Shown piece after piece: positions 1 to 13,311 of a stretch of 64,000 nt of DNA. The DNA is from Thermochaetoides thermophila DSM 1495 (lineage: Eukaryota > Ascomycota > Sordariomycetes > Sordariales > Chaetomiaceae): the NCBI RefSeq assembly GCF_000221225.1, contig NW_006383032.1, forward strand, positions 4,695,213-4,759,212. Direction: 5' to 3'. A program made the position numbers and the translations under genes. Under the pieces are notes generated by a model. That model was not told the DNA's origin and searched no databases. It saw nothing but the letters and a program-made list of their open reading frames with translations. Every line of letters starts with the position of its first letter. Positions within the stretch are counted from its first letter, which is position 1.

Positions 1-875
1 TGGGATAGGCCAGGCCAGCTAACGCCCACGCTACCTACCTACCTAGCTAGCGCATGACCCATAATCTCTGCGGTGTGAAAGTGAGGGAGCCAAAGTGGGC
101 AAAGCTGGGTGGCACCAGGACCTGTAAAGCTTATTTCAAACGGAAAACACCTCCATACTAGCTAGGCACGTTATTAATTTGCGGCAAGCGCCCTCCTGGG
201 GGCCCGTGTCCCGCTGTCCACTCTCGATGGATATTCCACATGCTGTTTTGCTTGTTTTCAACTTTGCGCCAGCTGTAGGTCGCATGTGGCTTGAGCTGCA
301 TGACGATGGCCTTTTGACCTTCGAATTGCCCATCCAGAGCTTCGACTGTAAGTGACGACTCCCGAGACCGCGAACTTTCATCGCGATCTGCAAGTCCATG
401 ACCGATGACAACACACTTCCGGCTGCGATGTTCCTGTGCTTAAGCAGTGCCAATATTGTAGGACAGCCACACAGTGACACGTCACTCTACATCAACAAAG
501 TCATTGAGTTCTTTCTTTCTCGAGGGGATGGAAACTAGTGCTTGAAGCCAGCAGCAACCATATAGTTCAGCTTCTTGGTGGCCCAAGAAGTGCAAACAAG
601 TGACGCATCCCGACAAGCTCGTGAATTGGGATAAAGACGCTTTTGATCATCGGGAGGACCCAGTTGAGCTTATCACGGCTACGGACGTGATCGGTGGTCA
701 GGTACAGCTTCTTTCTGAGACATACCAACCCCATTATATGTAGTATTCTGTTTATAAAAGTCACGACTTCTAGGACCACCAAACTCGACAACCTGCCGTT
801 ATCACCAACTCGCTCTTAACAGATTGCCATCGACAAATCCAACAGCCTAACAATAGCCACTTAGATCCATGAAAC
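1..875. other. Intergenic region left of the Ca2+/H+ exchanger gene
   Basis: I find no supportable gene here. Short open frames exist on the minus strand (136-480 and 567-791), but they lack recognisable domains and splice structure. The stretch near 31-52 is a simple CTAC/TAGC repeat. The right part should hold the promoter and 5' leader of the exchanger gene. Confidence 0.4.
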
Positions 876-2961
876 ATGGCTACATGTAAGGGCCCCGGGC
901 TTCTTGATTCTTAACTTTCTGCTCAAAGTACTGTCTATCACGGTGCGAGCTGGGCATCGTGTTATCCTGTCACAGAGGTCTCACAAGATATATCTCTTGC
1001 CAATTCCTAACTGATGTCATTAGACAATGCCTATGAAAACAGGAAGGTTGCGTTCAAGGAAGCCCGAAGCACCTCATGTCTGAATCTCTTCCCTATCACT
1101 CGGAGCAAGAGCGAACCTCCTCGGACACAATGGCAAGCTGGCAACGAGCTTGAGAAGCAGCCTGTCATTTTGGATGGACCAAGCGCCTCACGCCCCTCAG
1201 ATGCGTCTAGCGCCAAGGAGCAAGACGCGGTCGTCGAAGACAGCCGACCTGACACTGGAATTGCCTCAACCTCACATCTCCAGCCAAACGAGAGCCAAGA
1301 CTCAGCCACTGCCTCGGCAACAGAATTCCAGGGCACGCTACGTCAGCGAAACTCTGCTCTCGAACACTCGCAGGAGACTGGCGCAGCAGGAGAAGGCCGG
1401 CAAGGGAACCCTGAAGAAGAGAAGAAGACGAAGACTTTGTTCAAGCACATCGAACCCAAAGAGCCGTTCACTGTACGCAACCAGCTGCAACGGACTTTCT
1501 TGAATTCCTGGCTCAATATCCTCCTACTTGCCGCTCCTGTGGGCATTGCGATCAACTATGTCCATTCGGTGAGCCGAATTGCTGTTTTTGTTGTCAACTT
1601 CATCGCGATTATTCCCCTTGCTGCCATGCTTGGCTTCGCCACAGAAGAGATCGCTCTGCGGACAGGTGAGACGTTGGGAGGATTGTTAAATGCCACCTTC
1701 GGGTAAGTTTTTTCCGCCACAGGGACCAAAACTCTGCAGATCATTGACGAGCTGGTGAAGCAACGCTGTTGAGCTGATTGTTGCCATCATTGCCTTGGCT
1801 CATGATGAAGTCATCATTGTCCAGACTTCACTTATCGGCAGCATCCTCTCCAACCTTTTGCTTGTGTTGGGGCTGTGCTTTTTCTTTGGGGGCATCCGGC
1901 GCCAGGAGCAATACTTTAACACCACAGTCGCCCAAACAGCCGCAAGTTTGCTTGCTCTAGCCGTTGCGTCGGTCATTGTCCCAACGGTCTTCGACATTGC
2001 CAGCGATACCCCGCAATCCGACATTGCTAAACTCTCTCGCGGCACGTCCGTCATTTTACTCATTGTCTATGGCGGGTATCTTTTCTTCCAGCTCAAGACA
2101 CACTCCAAAGTCTTCGCCGAAGAAAGCCAAAAGGTCGAGGCCAAACCATTCAAACGCAATCTTCTTGGAAGTAACGATAGTGCCAACGGCCCTGAATCTG
2201 CAATTGCCCGGGGTCTGATGAGCCCTGCTGGCATGATCATGGTCGGTCACGGGGGCCAGCCATCTGAAGCCGAACGTCTGCGCCGCCTGCTTGCCAACCC
2301 TCCACGGAAAAACCTCCGAGACTGTGCTGAGGGTGTCGCGGCAGCCCAACCAAGCCGAACAGAATTTGGTGCTGTTGACGAAAATGACAGTGAAGAGCCT
2401 CAGCTTCAGTTTGGTGTCGCTGTGGCCACTCTTACCGTCTCGACTGTCGTAATTGCATTATGTGCCGAGTACATGGTGGACAGCATCAGTTCCGTGACAT
2501 CTGGCGGCCGCGTGAGCGCCGAATTTGTCGGTCTGATTTTGTTGCCCATTGTGGGCAACGCGGCCGAGCATGCAACAGCCGTTACGGTGGCCATGAAAGA
2601 CAAGATGGACCTGGCCATCGGTGTTGCAGTCGGGTCCAGCATGCAGGTCGCTCTCTTCATCATCCCATTGCTTGTTATTATCGGTTGGGGGATGGGAGTT
2701 GATGCGATGGCGCTGAACTTTGACCCATTCCAGGTTGCTGTCATGTTCGTGTCGGTACTATTGGTAAACTACCTGATCGCTGATGGCAAGAGTCACTGGC
2801 TTGAGGGCATGTTGCTGATTTGTCTGTATGCTATTATTGCTGTCTGCTCATGGTGTAAGTCAACCACATCCCTGTTCTTTCTGCCTTTGTTGATGAGCTT
2901 TCGCTGACCGACTTCCGAAGGGTATCCTGCACATGACTCTCTGGGGCCGCACAGTGGCTAG
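876..2961 (+). CDS. VCX1: Vacuolar Ca2+/H+ exchanger (CAX/VCX1 family)
   Basis: Antiporter that loads cytosolic Ca2+ into the vacuole against protons. Exons proposed: 876-885, 1024-1702, 1761-2854, 2921-2961 (607 aa). The N-terminal ~155 residues are hydrophilic and poorly conserved, followed by multiple membrane segments. Both CAX signature repeats are present: GNAVELIVAIIAL (residues ~230-242, split by the 1703-1760 intron) and GNAAEHATAVTVAMKDK (~495-511), each with the conserved acidic residue. A hydrophilic loop of about 120 residues separates the two halves. The last intron (2855-2920) gives the C-terminus WWYPAHDSLGPHSG. The start is ambiguous: either a 10-nt first exon at 876 joined over an intron with GTAAGG donor and CTAAC branch, or an unspliced ATG at 1014. 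Both give 607 residues and differ only in the first four. The gene converges with CSF1. Family assignment is firm; exact orthology to yeast Vcx1 is inferred. Confidence 0.9.
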
Positions 2962-3468
2962 GTTGGATGTGTGAAAGAATCAATGTCTTGAGTGGGAAAC
3001 TGGTAATGTCTAGAGTTCCTTAATGTCTGTTAGGTTTTCACGGAGTCTTGAGTTCTACCTCGCAAGTCTGGCTTGCCCCTTGGCCAGCATGTTTTGACTA
3101 GGATCATACAATCTGGATCTGCAGCGGCTACGAAGAATCAGTCCCAAAATCGGTCCTTAGTACGACCTGTATCTCAGTTTTCATTATCCTTGCACCCATT
3201 CTAAATCAAAGGTTGAATGTGTCTGTAACATTAGGCTGCGTCCAGTGTGTAGGTATGCGGCAGTATCTGTTTGGAAGTTTTAGATACCCTGTTACACGTC
3301 GTGAAAACCCATGTTCCTTTAAGCAGAAAAGAGCCATCAGGAAACCAAGAAGTCTGGGGAAACCCCCCCTACACCACTCTATTTCATATCGATGCACCGT
3401 GACTCCTTAAGCACGTCCTACGGATTGCAACCTGCAGTGAAACAACTACAACATGAGACAAGAAAACT
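2962..3468. other. Convergent 3' intergenic region
   Basis: About 500 bases between the stop codons of the Ca2+/H+ exchanger (+) and CSF1 (-). It should contain both 3' untranslated regions and polyadenylation signals. I see no coding feature. Confidence 0.5.
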
Positions 3469-6400
3469 TCAACTACTTCCCAGTATTTTTGAATATGCAT
3501 CTTCGACTTCACCCGCCAGCTCCAACAACGCCACAATTACTATTTGGTGCGTCAGGTTCGGAAGCTTCTCGCGATGCAAGCCAATCCATTCCAGTGGCGG
3601 TGTGGCCTCGCCCATGTCGCGCAGCTGAGGGGTCTCAATTATGGGTGGCTCGAGTGCAACATACTCGTACTTGGACACTGGTACATTGACCTCGGCCGTA
3701 ATTTTGTTGTCTTTTTGCTTCTCTGTTTCTTTCTCCTTAACCTTCCCTTTGCCTTCGTCGTCTGGCGACAGTCCCACGCCTGTAACGCGGATAGCTGTCA
3801 CGTTGGGCAGCTCCCTGCCCCAAGTTTGAGCAAGAGTCTTTGTGTGGTTCGCCCACATGCCGCGGATGTAACTGATGCGCGAGTAGTTCCAGCCAACCTC
3901 AACTTTGCCCTCAAATGCACTCTTGAAGATGTAGTCAATTCGTTTAGAGTCATTTCGTTGCCAAGTTTGCATGACTGCTTCGACCTTGGGTACTTTGAGA
4001 ATCGTTCCTCCACGTGAACCAGTTGCACTCTGCACCACGTCTTCAACGCTCAATTCTCCTAGAGTTCGTGGTGACGCCGGCGACCGCACGCTTGCGAGTC
4101 CTATGCGCAGTTGCCCCAAGGTCAGGCCCAGGATGCTGTGGATGCGTCCATCGTCGATGACCGATGCGGCAAACCGTGCCTGGGCATTGAGTGCTTCCAT
4201 CTTGAAGACTTGGTGGTCCGAGAAGCTACTGGGGAAGACGCCCAAATTAAGGGCCTTCAGGGTAACCGCAACGTCGGTGTCAAGAGAAATTGGAGACTTT
4301 ACAACGTTATCATCCTTTACGTTGGACTTTGCGGCTTTGAGAAGCTCGATTACGTCGGATGGTGCCGATACCGACTTGCGCTGGAGATACCTCTCGATCT
4401 CCTTCAGAGAGGTTTCAAAATTTGCCTTTCGTTCTTGTATTAGGCGCTTGAAGGCCTGATACAAGGCAACTCCTTGCGAAGACGATGTAGTGGTGCCGAA
4501 AATTTGGACAGCATCACCAATGAAAACAGCCTTGAGCTTGTCGCCACTCCCTTTACGACTGCGCCGGACATTGTACATCAGAAACTCGAGCGATCTGATG
4601 TCTGCCACAAGAAAAGCTTGATAGTCGAAGGCTGCCTTGACTCTGAGCTGCCTAATTCCCACAGACGCCTGAATCAGCGGGGTCTCATTGAGCGCTTGTT
4701 CACGTTCGGGCCAGTTGATCCAGGTTCGCAACTTGAAGTCTTCCAGAGCGACGAAACCACTCATTCTTCCTGTGCTTTCAACTCCAATCATGCGAAAACC
4801 GAGACATAAGTTTTGCTCCCAGTCCGATGTTTTCTTTGATGCGACCCAGAAGTCTTGGATTGAAAAGGTTGATTTGCCCAGGGATTGTCCAAGGTCAACG
4901 ACGATCTTGAGTGCTTCGATGGAAATGCTCGCTGTCCACGGGAACGCGGCGGTCGCAGCAACTTGTTGGTAGCGCTGCACTAGGTGTCCTTGGGAGGTTT
5001 CTGTGACGAGCTTTGCGACGGGGTGTGCCGTCGGATCTACCTTATTGCTTGGAATCCAGATCTCCCGGAAGAGCAAGAAGTCTTGAAGTTGCTTTGCATT
5101 GATTGACACTTCCATGGGGCTAACTTTGAGAATGGCCGAAAGACCGCTGGTACCGCTGAGATGTTTGCTGTTCAGGAGAGACAGGACAATTGACTCTACC
5201 TTAAAGCTGCCTGTTGATTCTCGCGAATACACATGCTGGACGGAAGCTTGGAGGTGTGTGAAGATGCCGGAAACCGCAAAGAAGTTGCCCTGATCCGTTG
5301 ATCGAACAGTGTTTGCAATAAAGTAAACGCTGTCGAAGCTGGCTGTAGCAGCGACTCTTGCAATAGGTTGGCAGCTGAGGGAAAACTCTTGCCGGCAAAT
5401 CCGCAATCCTAGGTTGAGCCTCACCCGGCCGAGCATCGTTGTGGGATCAGTAGCGAGGATGTTGTCTTCCTCCGGCAATTTGACCCTAGCAGTAACATCG
5501 CGGGCTTTCAGTGAGGGTTTTCTCTCCGTCCCCTCGTCGGAACTGCTAACGATTTTCTTGATGCTGTCGCTGATTTCTACAATAAGGGGAACGACAGACG
5601 GATATATGGTGTTGCTGGAGGCGTCAATCTTGATTTCAGCATGTAGCGAAGGGTCATCCTTGCCGTTGTCCCTAAATTCCAGCTTGAAAGCCAAACCAGG
5701 TGACCGAAGTGTTGTGCTGCTCGCGGTTTCATCAGCTGAGAAATGACCTTGCTTTCCAGAGCTGCTCGGCCGAGCAGGCCTGTGGTGAGGAATCCATTCT
5801 CGTGAAGGCTTCTGTCCGGTGAGGTGGACGACAGCGCCAGCAAAATCGGCGTCAATAAGCAGCGATTCAAGACGCTTGCCCCCAATGAAATTCTTACGTT
5901 CCAATTGCTCTTCTGACTGTAGGTTCACTGCTTCTGGAGGAGGGCTTGACACAATCGGACTCCAGTTCTGTGAGGCCTGCTGAACTTTTTGAAGAGACCA
6001 GTTGATGGAGTCATTCAAATGTGCCGCGGGGATGATAAATCCTGATGTCAGCCGAACGTCCAGAGGCTTGCCAACTGCCTGAAAAGCAAGCCTCCGAATA
6101 TCGGCTGTTGAGACGTAAGCGACGTTGAATATTACCTCTGGAAGGAGTGCCGAGTTCGGCGACCTGAGCCGCTTGTCGTGCGACGGACGAACCATCTGAA
6201 GCTGGAGATTCTCAATGGCGAGCCGAGCCGAGTTCCTCGTCCGGGTTCCAAGCTCGATTCTGGCAAGGGATAGGACAAGATCTTCACTACCAGGAGTGAG
6301 TATGTCATCCTTATCGGTGACCAGCCATGCAAGCTGGATATTGCAGAACTCGAAGGAATATGTGATTGAGGAGAGGAAAGCACCAATGATATCTGTTTCA

Positions 6401-9400
6401 GTCCCTGGTTCCCCATTATTGACGGCAATTCGGGGCCTGGATTGCTTGAACCTTCGGAGGTACTCAAGCTCTTTAGAAGTGTCGAGATCTTTAAACCTGT
6501 CATTCATGTATCCAAGGACATCAACAGCTGTCGAGACTGTAGCAGGTGAGAGATCAGCTTCAAATGTGTCGCTCCTAACGTGGAAGAACCTTTCCTCTTT
6601 CCCATCTTCGTTGGGCCGGGAAGAGGCGGTAATCAGGGCTCCAAACACGACATTGCCACAGCATGTCATTGCCCCGGCAACACCCCTCTTGAATTGGCAT
6701 GAGATACGCCGCAGGTTGAGGTTCAGTTCGGGGTACGTCAGTGTTGGGCCATGTTGCTCTACACGGTTGGCCAGACTAAGATGAATGCTGTCAAGAGAGA
6801 ATGAAATGTGCGCGAGAGCAGTAGTATCAGACGTGAGTGGAGTTTCCCCAAATATCTCAATTCCGGCCAGCGTAAGGTGAACAGCATAAACAAGAGTACT
6901 CTGGTTGCTTCGCGGGGAGCCCTTTTCAAAATGCAAGTCCTCATGTCCAGTGACTTCTTTGATATGTTCCTCAATGATCTTGATCTGTTCTTGAAGCTCG
7001 CTCATGGCACTCGATATCTCTGGCCTGTTGAGAGCAGACAGCAGGCTGTATACAGCTCCAACATCCAACTGCACCAGCTCCACCGACGCAAACACACTGA
7101 CCATGTGTTCTTCGTGGTCTATGTGGCTTCGAATCCGTCCACTTGTCGGAGGGATTTGGAGGAGAGAAATGCTCCGAGAAACATTATTTGCTTGAATCTG
7201 AATATCGTGGGAGTTTTCTTTAATATCGAAGTCAAAGATAATTTCTCGACCAAAGTTTGCTGCAATTGCTGCTCGCGACACTGTTCCATGAACCGTATAG
7301 GTGAGAGAGCGGAGCAATGGGATGGTGATGGTATAACGATCCATGAACAGAGCCACATTCACCCGGAAGGCGGTGAGTCGGTCTTTTATGTTTTTTGGTG
7401 CTGCCGGAGTCATGAGCAGTGACGGAAGCTGTTTCTTTAGCTGGGAAAGCTGAGCAAACTCATCTCGCACTAACAGGTCCAACACTTCAGCCAGAGTGAT
7501 GGGGTCCTGCTTGACCATCAGGCTCATGTATCGATTGCTAGCAGTGGCTTTGATGGTGTGAGAATCCGTGGTTTCACTGGCTCGCAACTCGTGAGAAGCA
7601 AAAACACTTGGCATTTCCAGAGAGAGCTTGGCGAGTTTTTGATGATGGCTGCGTAAGCTGGAAGAGACCGAGTCGCAGCTAAGGATCAGGTTGGTGTCGG
7701 TAGCATTGTTGGCCCCTCTCTTAACGAGAAGCGATGCCCGTGCATGGTCAGCGAAGGATTCCGAGTACAGGTTGATTGCTTCAATGATGAGAGAGCCGTG
7801 GTCAAGAACCACAACACAATGAGTTGTAGTCTCAGACAGAGAATGCGCTACGGTCTTCGTCTGGTTAACGTCTGACGAAGTTGGAAGGGATTCGCTCAGA
7901 GACTGTGAATCGATTCTCTCCACCAAATTGAGAATATTCTCAGCGAGTTCGTATAGCTCCCAGTTCAAACTGACAGTGGCATTACCACAGCTGACATTAA
8001 TGATGTTTGAAGTAATGCTAGGGGGTAAACCTTCACCAAGATGCTGGTCCGAAGAGGGCTCCAGTTGGACCCTTATAGCCAGATCTAAAAGTATGATCCC
8101 ATTTTGCTTCGGTCCTGGATTCAGTGCGAGCTGCAGTTGCTTGATCTTTGCAGCCACAAACGTTGGCTTGTTGGTGGCTGATGACGCCGAGCGATCAACA
8201 CCGTTGCCGAAAATCAAATTGACAAAGACACTCTCCTCAATGTTGTCCAAGTCCCAACTTCTCCATCCTTCGAAAGCCGAAAGTACTTCCTTCTTGGCTT
8301 GAATCAGAGAAATCGTTGGCGGTGTAAAACAGGAGGCAAGAAGTTCCTCGGCCTCAGTCGCCTCCAACACCGTCCACATTTGGCGAAGACGCATTATCAA
8401 CTTCCACGAATCGAAGGTTCTCAAGTGCTGAGTTGCGGACCTGAGAACTGCTGAAGGACGGACTAAGAATGAGGGATCTGGTGTTTCTTGTTTCTTTGCA
8501 ATAAGGTGACGAACAAGATTTCGCGTCACCATCTTCTCCTGGGATGAGGTTTCGGAGAAGAGTTTGCCAAGATCAGCTCCTAAAAGACTGGCTCGATGTA
8601 TCAATGAAGCCAAAGAATCAACTTTCCCGGAAGATGTACTGGCTCCAATTGCATCAACTTCGAGATAGAGAGAAGTAGCATCTCTGGTATCGCCAAAAGC
8701 TATCACATTTTCAACTCTTGCTGATGCGGCTGCTTGAGGATTACCCACACCTTGCAATCTTTCAGTTGCTGCGATTTCAATGGACGCCAACCGGAGATGG
8801 AATGCATTTCGGGCTTGTCTTGAAGCTGCCTTAAATGGATCTTGCCAGGTTGTATGTATTCGAGACATAAAAGAGAGCTTTTTGAGGACTACGTCGTATT
8901 GGTCATGCTCATCAGTGGCTTGATCCAGCGAGTCAAGGCTTGCAGGGTTGACAAGACGCAAATTGACCTGGGGAAGCTTGACCATAAAGTCACCAATACG
9001 ACCCTTCATCGTCTGATCTTTCTGCATATCAAAGATCTCTTTCATGGAATCAATTTGCAAAGAATCGAGGATATTGTCAGGGTCGAGGCATTGAAGAGAG
9101 GAAAGAAGGGCTGCAACATAGCGCAGAGAGGTCGGGTTGCAGAACATATTTAGGCCTGGAGGAAGTTCCAACACAACAGCCGAATAGGCGAAGTCTTCAT
9201 CGAGGGAAGTCGGATCGATGTCTGCTAACTCGAATTTGATTAGGTCGGCTTCGTCATCCTCAATGGTTTGCATCATTGCATCCTGGTGGCTTGGCCTAAC
9301 ATGCTCGAGTGGAAAGTACGGAGCAAAATATTGACTCGAGAATGCGACAGTGTTGTGTGCTGCATCCTGATAATTCACGGTTTCTCCTGACGTGCGGTGA

Positions 9401-12400
9401 TAGAGGGACTGTCGGGCCAGTGAAGCATGTTCCCATGGGGTGCTCCCATCATCGCCAAAGCGTGCGCTCCCTTGCTCGGAAGTTAACTCTTTCTTACTTG
9501 ACCGTTTTGAGCTGAGGGGCTTACGCACACTTCTTTGCGCCGAACTCGAAAAGGGCAAGAACGAAGACTGACTCCTCAGCCCCTGAAACCTGTTCGAGCT
9601 GACGCTCGAAATGAAAGACGCACCGTCGCCTCCGGTAAGCTCTTCCGGTTTGAGAGGGGTCGGCATAGGGGGAATGCTCTGAGAAGCAGGCTCCACGTTG
9701 GAAGGTAGTTGACCGTCCGCAACAAGTTCGGGGAGAATGAGAAAATGGGTTCTGCGTGTTCGTTGGTCACTGGCGCGGACAAGGTCTTGCTGAAGTTTCC
9801 TCTCCGCTGAGAAGTGGGCTTTTCGTGTGATGACAGCTAGACGCACGCTCGTCTCTACAAGGGCATCTGCTTCCACTTGGCGGCTCGAACGGCTTTTATG
9901 TCGCGTGGCAGACTCAGCGTTCAGACAAGAAACCTTAACATCTGGGATATTGATGACAGCTCTCTTAGAATAATGCGACCGGGCCCAGTCGTTGTATCTG
10001 AGGTTGATGGTTCCTGTTGACAGAAGGAATGCAGCATCTTCAACATGTAGCCAGAGACGAACGGAGTGCACATGGGCTCGAAAGAAGGTAATATCATAAA
10101 CAATGAGAGCCGAGGCAGGGATTAAGGCATTTTCGTCATCGTCGAAGCTAAATGCGAATGATTTACCTGCGTTAACAAGGGTCGTCAAAAATTCCACAGT
10201 GCACTCGCCGGTAAGAGCGCCTGCCGAAAGGTCCCAGTTGCACATGTAGGTCGGCTCGGTCGGAGGAAGTCCAAAAAGACGATGACCATACACGTGCAGA
10301 CCATCGATGAACATCTGAGTGCTAGACGTCGAACTCATGGGAGTTTCTGCACCCGAACCCGTGTGTCCAAGGGAGAAGTTCAACGGAGCCACCACAAGAT
10401 CCATGTCCATGTAATAGTTGGTCAAGCGCAAGTCAAGGCACAAGCTCGCTGTATCGATCTGTATGTGGCGTTGAGATGAGTAGAGATTTGCTGGCAGGAT
10501 GATCTTGGGATCATCGGTCCGGACGCTAAGTATGACATCCAAGTCATTTGATTTCTTGGGCGGAGGGCGATTGGCAAGCTCAGCAGCCGGGTCCGTCTCT
10601 TTCAGTCGCAGCGACTCCTGATACTCCTCCAGGGTCTTGAAATGAATATCCTCCCCAAAATAGTTATCTTTAACTTTGAGAAAGTATCGGATAGTGAACC
10701 CATAGAAGGTGGCAACTAGTGACTGTCCAGTAACATTTACGACGAGGGTATCAATATTGCCGGGCGAGATAGTCGCGTTATAATGGTATGTGCCTTTGAT
10801 AACAAGGGTTTCGAGGCGTCCAACTTCTTTTGAACTCAAAAACGACGCTTGGGTGTTCCATGGAGGGACATGCAAGTCGAACGAGACAGTGTCAGCCCGT
10901 ATGTCATAAGGGATAGTGTTCCTCATCGGGCGATACTCGTCGATTGGGATACATGTTTTGATTCGAAGGAGGGGGCTGGAGATTATGAGGTACGTATTAT
11001 CCTCTGGGTCTGTGGGATTGTTGATGATATTGGCGTCGTTGAGGTTAAGGAAGAGCTTGACGTCGTGAAGTTGGAAGTTCAGATGATACTTAAAAGGAGT
11101 GAAGACAAGGTACTCTGTGGGAGGTCCAGTTGCCCAATCATCCACGACGTCCGTAAGAAGGAACACATGATCTCGCAAAAGATAGAGCTCCAACTCATTG
11201 CTGCTGATATTAAAATGCCACTGGCGCAGGCCATTCCAAGACAGTGGCGTGGAAAGATCACATGATATTCTTTGCCGTCCGGACCTCCAAAGCACTTCAT
11301 GGTTGATGCTGCTTGTGATTTCAGTCGTGGGGAAGTCAACTTCAAGAGTGACAGTATATCCGGAAGGCCCTGCGACCATATCCATGGAATAGGAGGCGGT
11401 AGAGTTGGATGGGACTTTGATATCGAGCCAGCCGTACGGTCGCGAGTGCACATCCGCAGGTTGGTCAGACTTCTTAGATCGTCGCACCCGGCGTGTGTCA
11501 TGACTCTGCAATTTTTTCGATACCGACTCCTTGCCCTTCCACCTCCAGTTCTTCGATTCTTCCTTGGTTGGAATGCGAATAGTAGTGACATCAGTGAGCT
11601 CAACATAGAATGTGAACTGTGTCGGCATTCGGAATGCACCGGGAGGCAAAGGCGAAGCGGGGACAGCATCTTTACAAAGGCTCGGCACAAAGATGCGTTG
11701 AAGCTCAGCGCGATGTCTATCCGCCCATGGACCGTAGTTGATGGAGCCACCGTGGATTGACAAAGTGATTGACCAAGCAGGTGGTTCTGCACCGTTGATG
11801 TTGAGGGCCCTCCCTGACGCATCCTCTCCAAGACCTGGGGCCACTTTGCCCGCAACATCCCAGAAGATGGTCAAAGAAGCCTCTGGGCTATCTAACAGTG
11901 TTGGCACCGCAGCATATTCGCATGATGCCCATCGTGACCTTTGATCTTCGGTATCATCCGAAAGGTAGCGAGAGAGCCCCTGCCATTGACCACTGGGTGG
12001 AACCTGGCCCGTTGCTGTGTCAATATCTCTGTCAGAAGACGAAAGGGACTCGACAGAAGGGTTCAAGAACGGTATCAGACGCCTGAGACCAGCGTGCAAC
12101 CCGTGGCGTTGCCAGCGAAGGAACGACCGTTTTGGTGGAGAAGCAAGCGGTCCCTGGGGGATGTGCTTGTCCCGCGCGGCTCGGGCAGCTTGGTCCTCTT
12201 TATAGTCTGGGTTCTCCCTCATTTCAATGACTGGGTGGTTGAATTTGAACCGAAAGTACTGACGGTAGGGATCAGGAGTTTTTGTCTCGGAAGCATCAAC
12301 CTCGCCTGACAAGGTATCCGCCTTGATGATAAGGACAGCCCTGGTGTTTTCATTACCCATCACCAATGCTGCTTTCTCGCATTCGATGTGTATAGGGAGA

Positions 12401-13311
12401 AGCTGGAGGAACAGCGGGAGCTGGGATTCGTACTGGGCTGCGTGGTCACTCCCATTTCTTTCTCGATCGTCCGTTTCTGATGCTGACGATCGTAGGCTGG
12501 AAGGATGTCCCGCGACAGGAGAGCAAGGACGGTCCGAAGAACCACTATTTTTTTCACGGCTCGCAGAGGACATTGCGCGAGTAGCTCCATCTATCTTAGT
12601 AGGTCGGTCCTGTCGTCTCTTCCGCAGCTTCAGAGTAGAGCCAGGCACGGTTTCGGTTTGAACGTCGCGCTCCCTTGTGTTGTTGGCCACTGGGTCAGAC
12701 TTGTCAAGGCCAGCAAGAACAGAATCGTAGGCCGGACTTCGGTTGTATATGAACCACTCCAGGCCCATGAGGGAGACTTTGACGCGGCATGGCAGCTTGG
12801 TCAAGTGGTCGGCAGGCGCGCCATCATCATCCTGTCTGGCTGCCTTATTTTTCCCGATCTGTACCTCTCGCACCCTGCGCAACCAGTAGGCCCAAGTAAT
12901 ATGCCCGTTTTGGACCAGTATGGTCTCATTGTTCCCATGGTAGCGGAGACCAGTGAAAAAGATGCGACCGGCAAGTAGAGAGATCTGCAGGGCTTGGATA
13001 TCGATATAAATCTGGTAGCGGTGCCATGTGTAGGTGCGGATTCCCCAGGACACGAGCGAAGCGAACACCCGGTTGAAGTACAGCAAGGAGAAGATCGCTC
13101 TGATTTGCCATCAACAACTGAACAGAAACTCCGGAGAAGTGGTAGGCGCAAGTACTTACAGACTAGCACAGGCTATGAGGACTCCAAGGAAATCCCTGAA
13201 ACATCAAGAAATGGGTTAATCCAAGTTACCTAACGAAATGGAACCTTCAGGGCGCTGGACATACGCGTTAAACATGGGTCCTTGGCTCGAAGGGAGACCA
13301 TCACTCGCCAT
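3469..13311 (-). CDS. CSF1: Csf1, giant bridge-like lipid-transfer protein (BLTP1/KIAA1109/Tweek family)
   Basis: Very large protein (~3237 aa) of the repeating beta-groove family that conducts phospholipids between membranes at ER contact sites. Yeast Csf1 is linked to cold-sensitive fermentation and to lipid supply for GPI-anchor synthesis. Exons: 13311-13265, 13195-13160 and 13099-3469. The two short exons build the start and first half of the N-terminal membrane anchor (DFLGVLIACAS then LAIFSLLYFNRVF). This is followed by the family hallmark: YIDIQALQISLLAGRIFF, then GLRYHGNNETILVQNG. The extreme C-terminus is also typical (ATPPLEWIGLHREKLPN, then ELAGEVEDAYSKILGSS). The third exon is 9.6 kb of uninterrupted frame; Ser/Arg-rich loops near 1150-1250 look disordered. 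The length fits the family (yeast about 2960). It is divergent from the Hfl1-like gene, with 756 bases between starts. Identification is strong; the N-terminal exon join rests on splice signals, phase and the hydrophobic helix it creates. Confidence 0.93.

Noticed and set aside
136..480. Minus-strand open frame with a faint kinase-like string (HRNIAAG ... MDLQIA)
   Set aside because: Too short and degenerate. Kinase catalytic motifs (HRD, DFG) are not present in any frame nearby.
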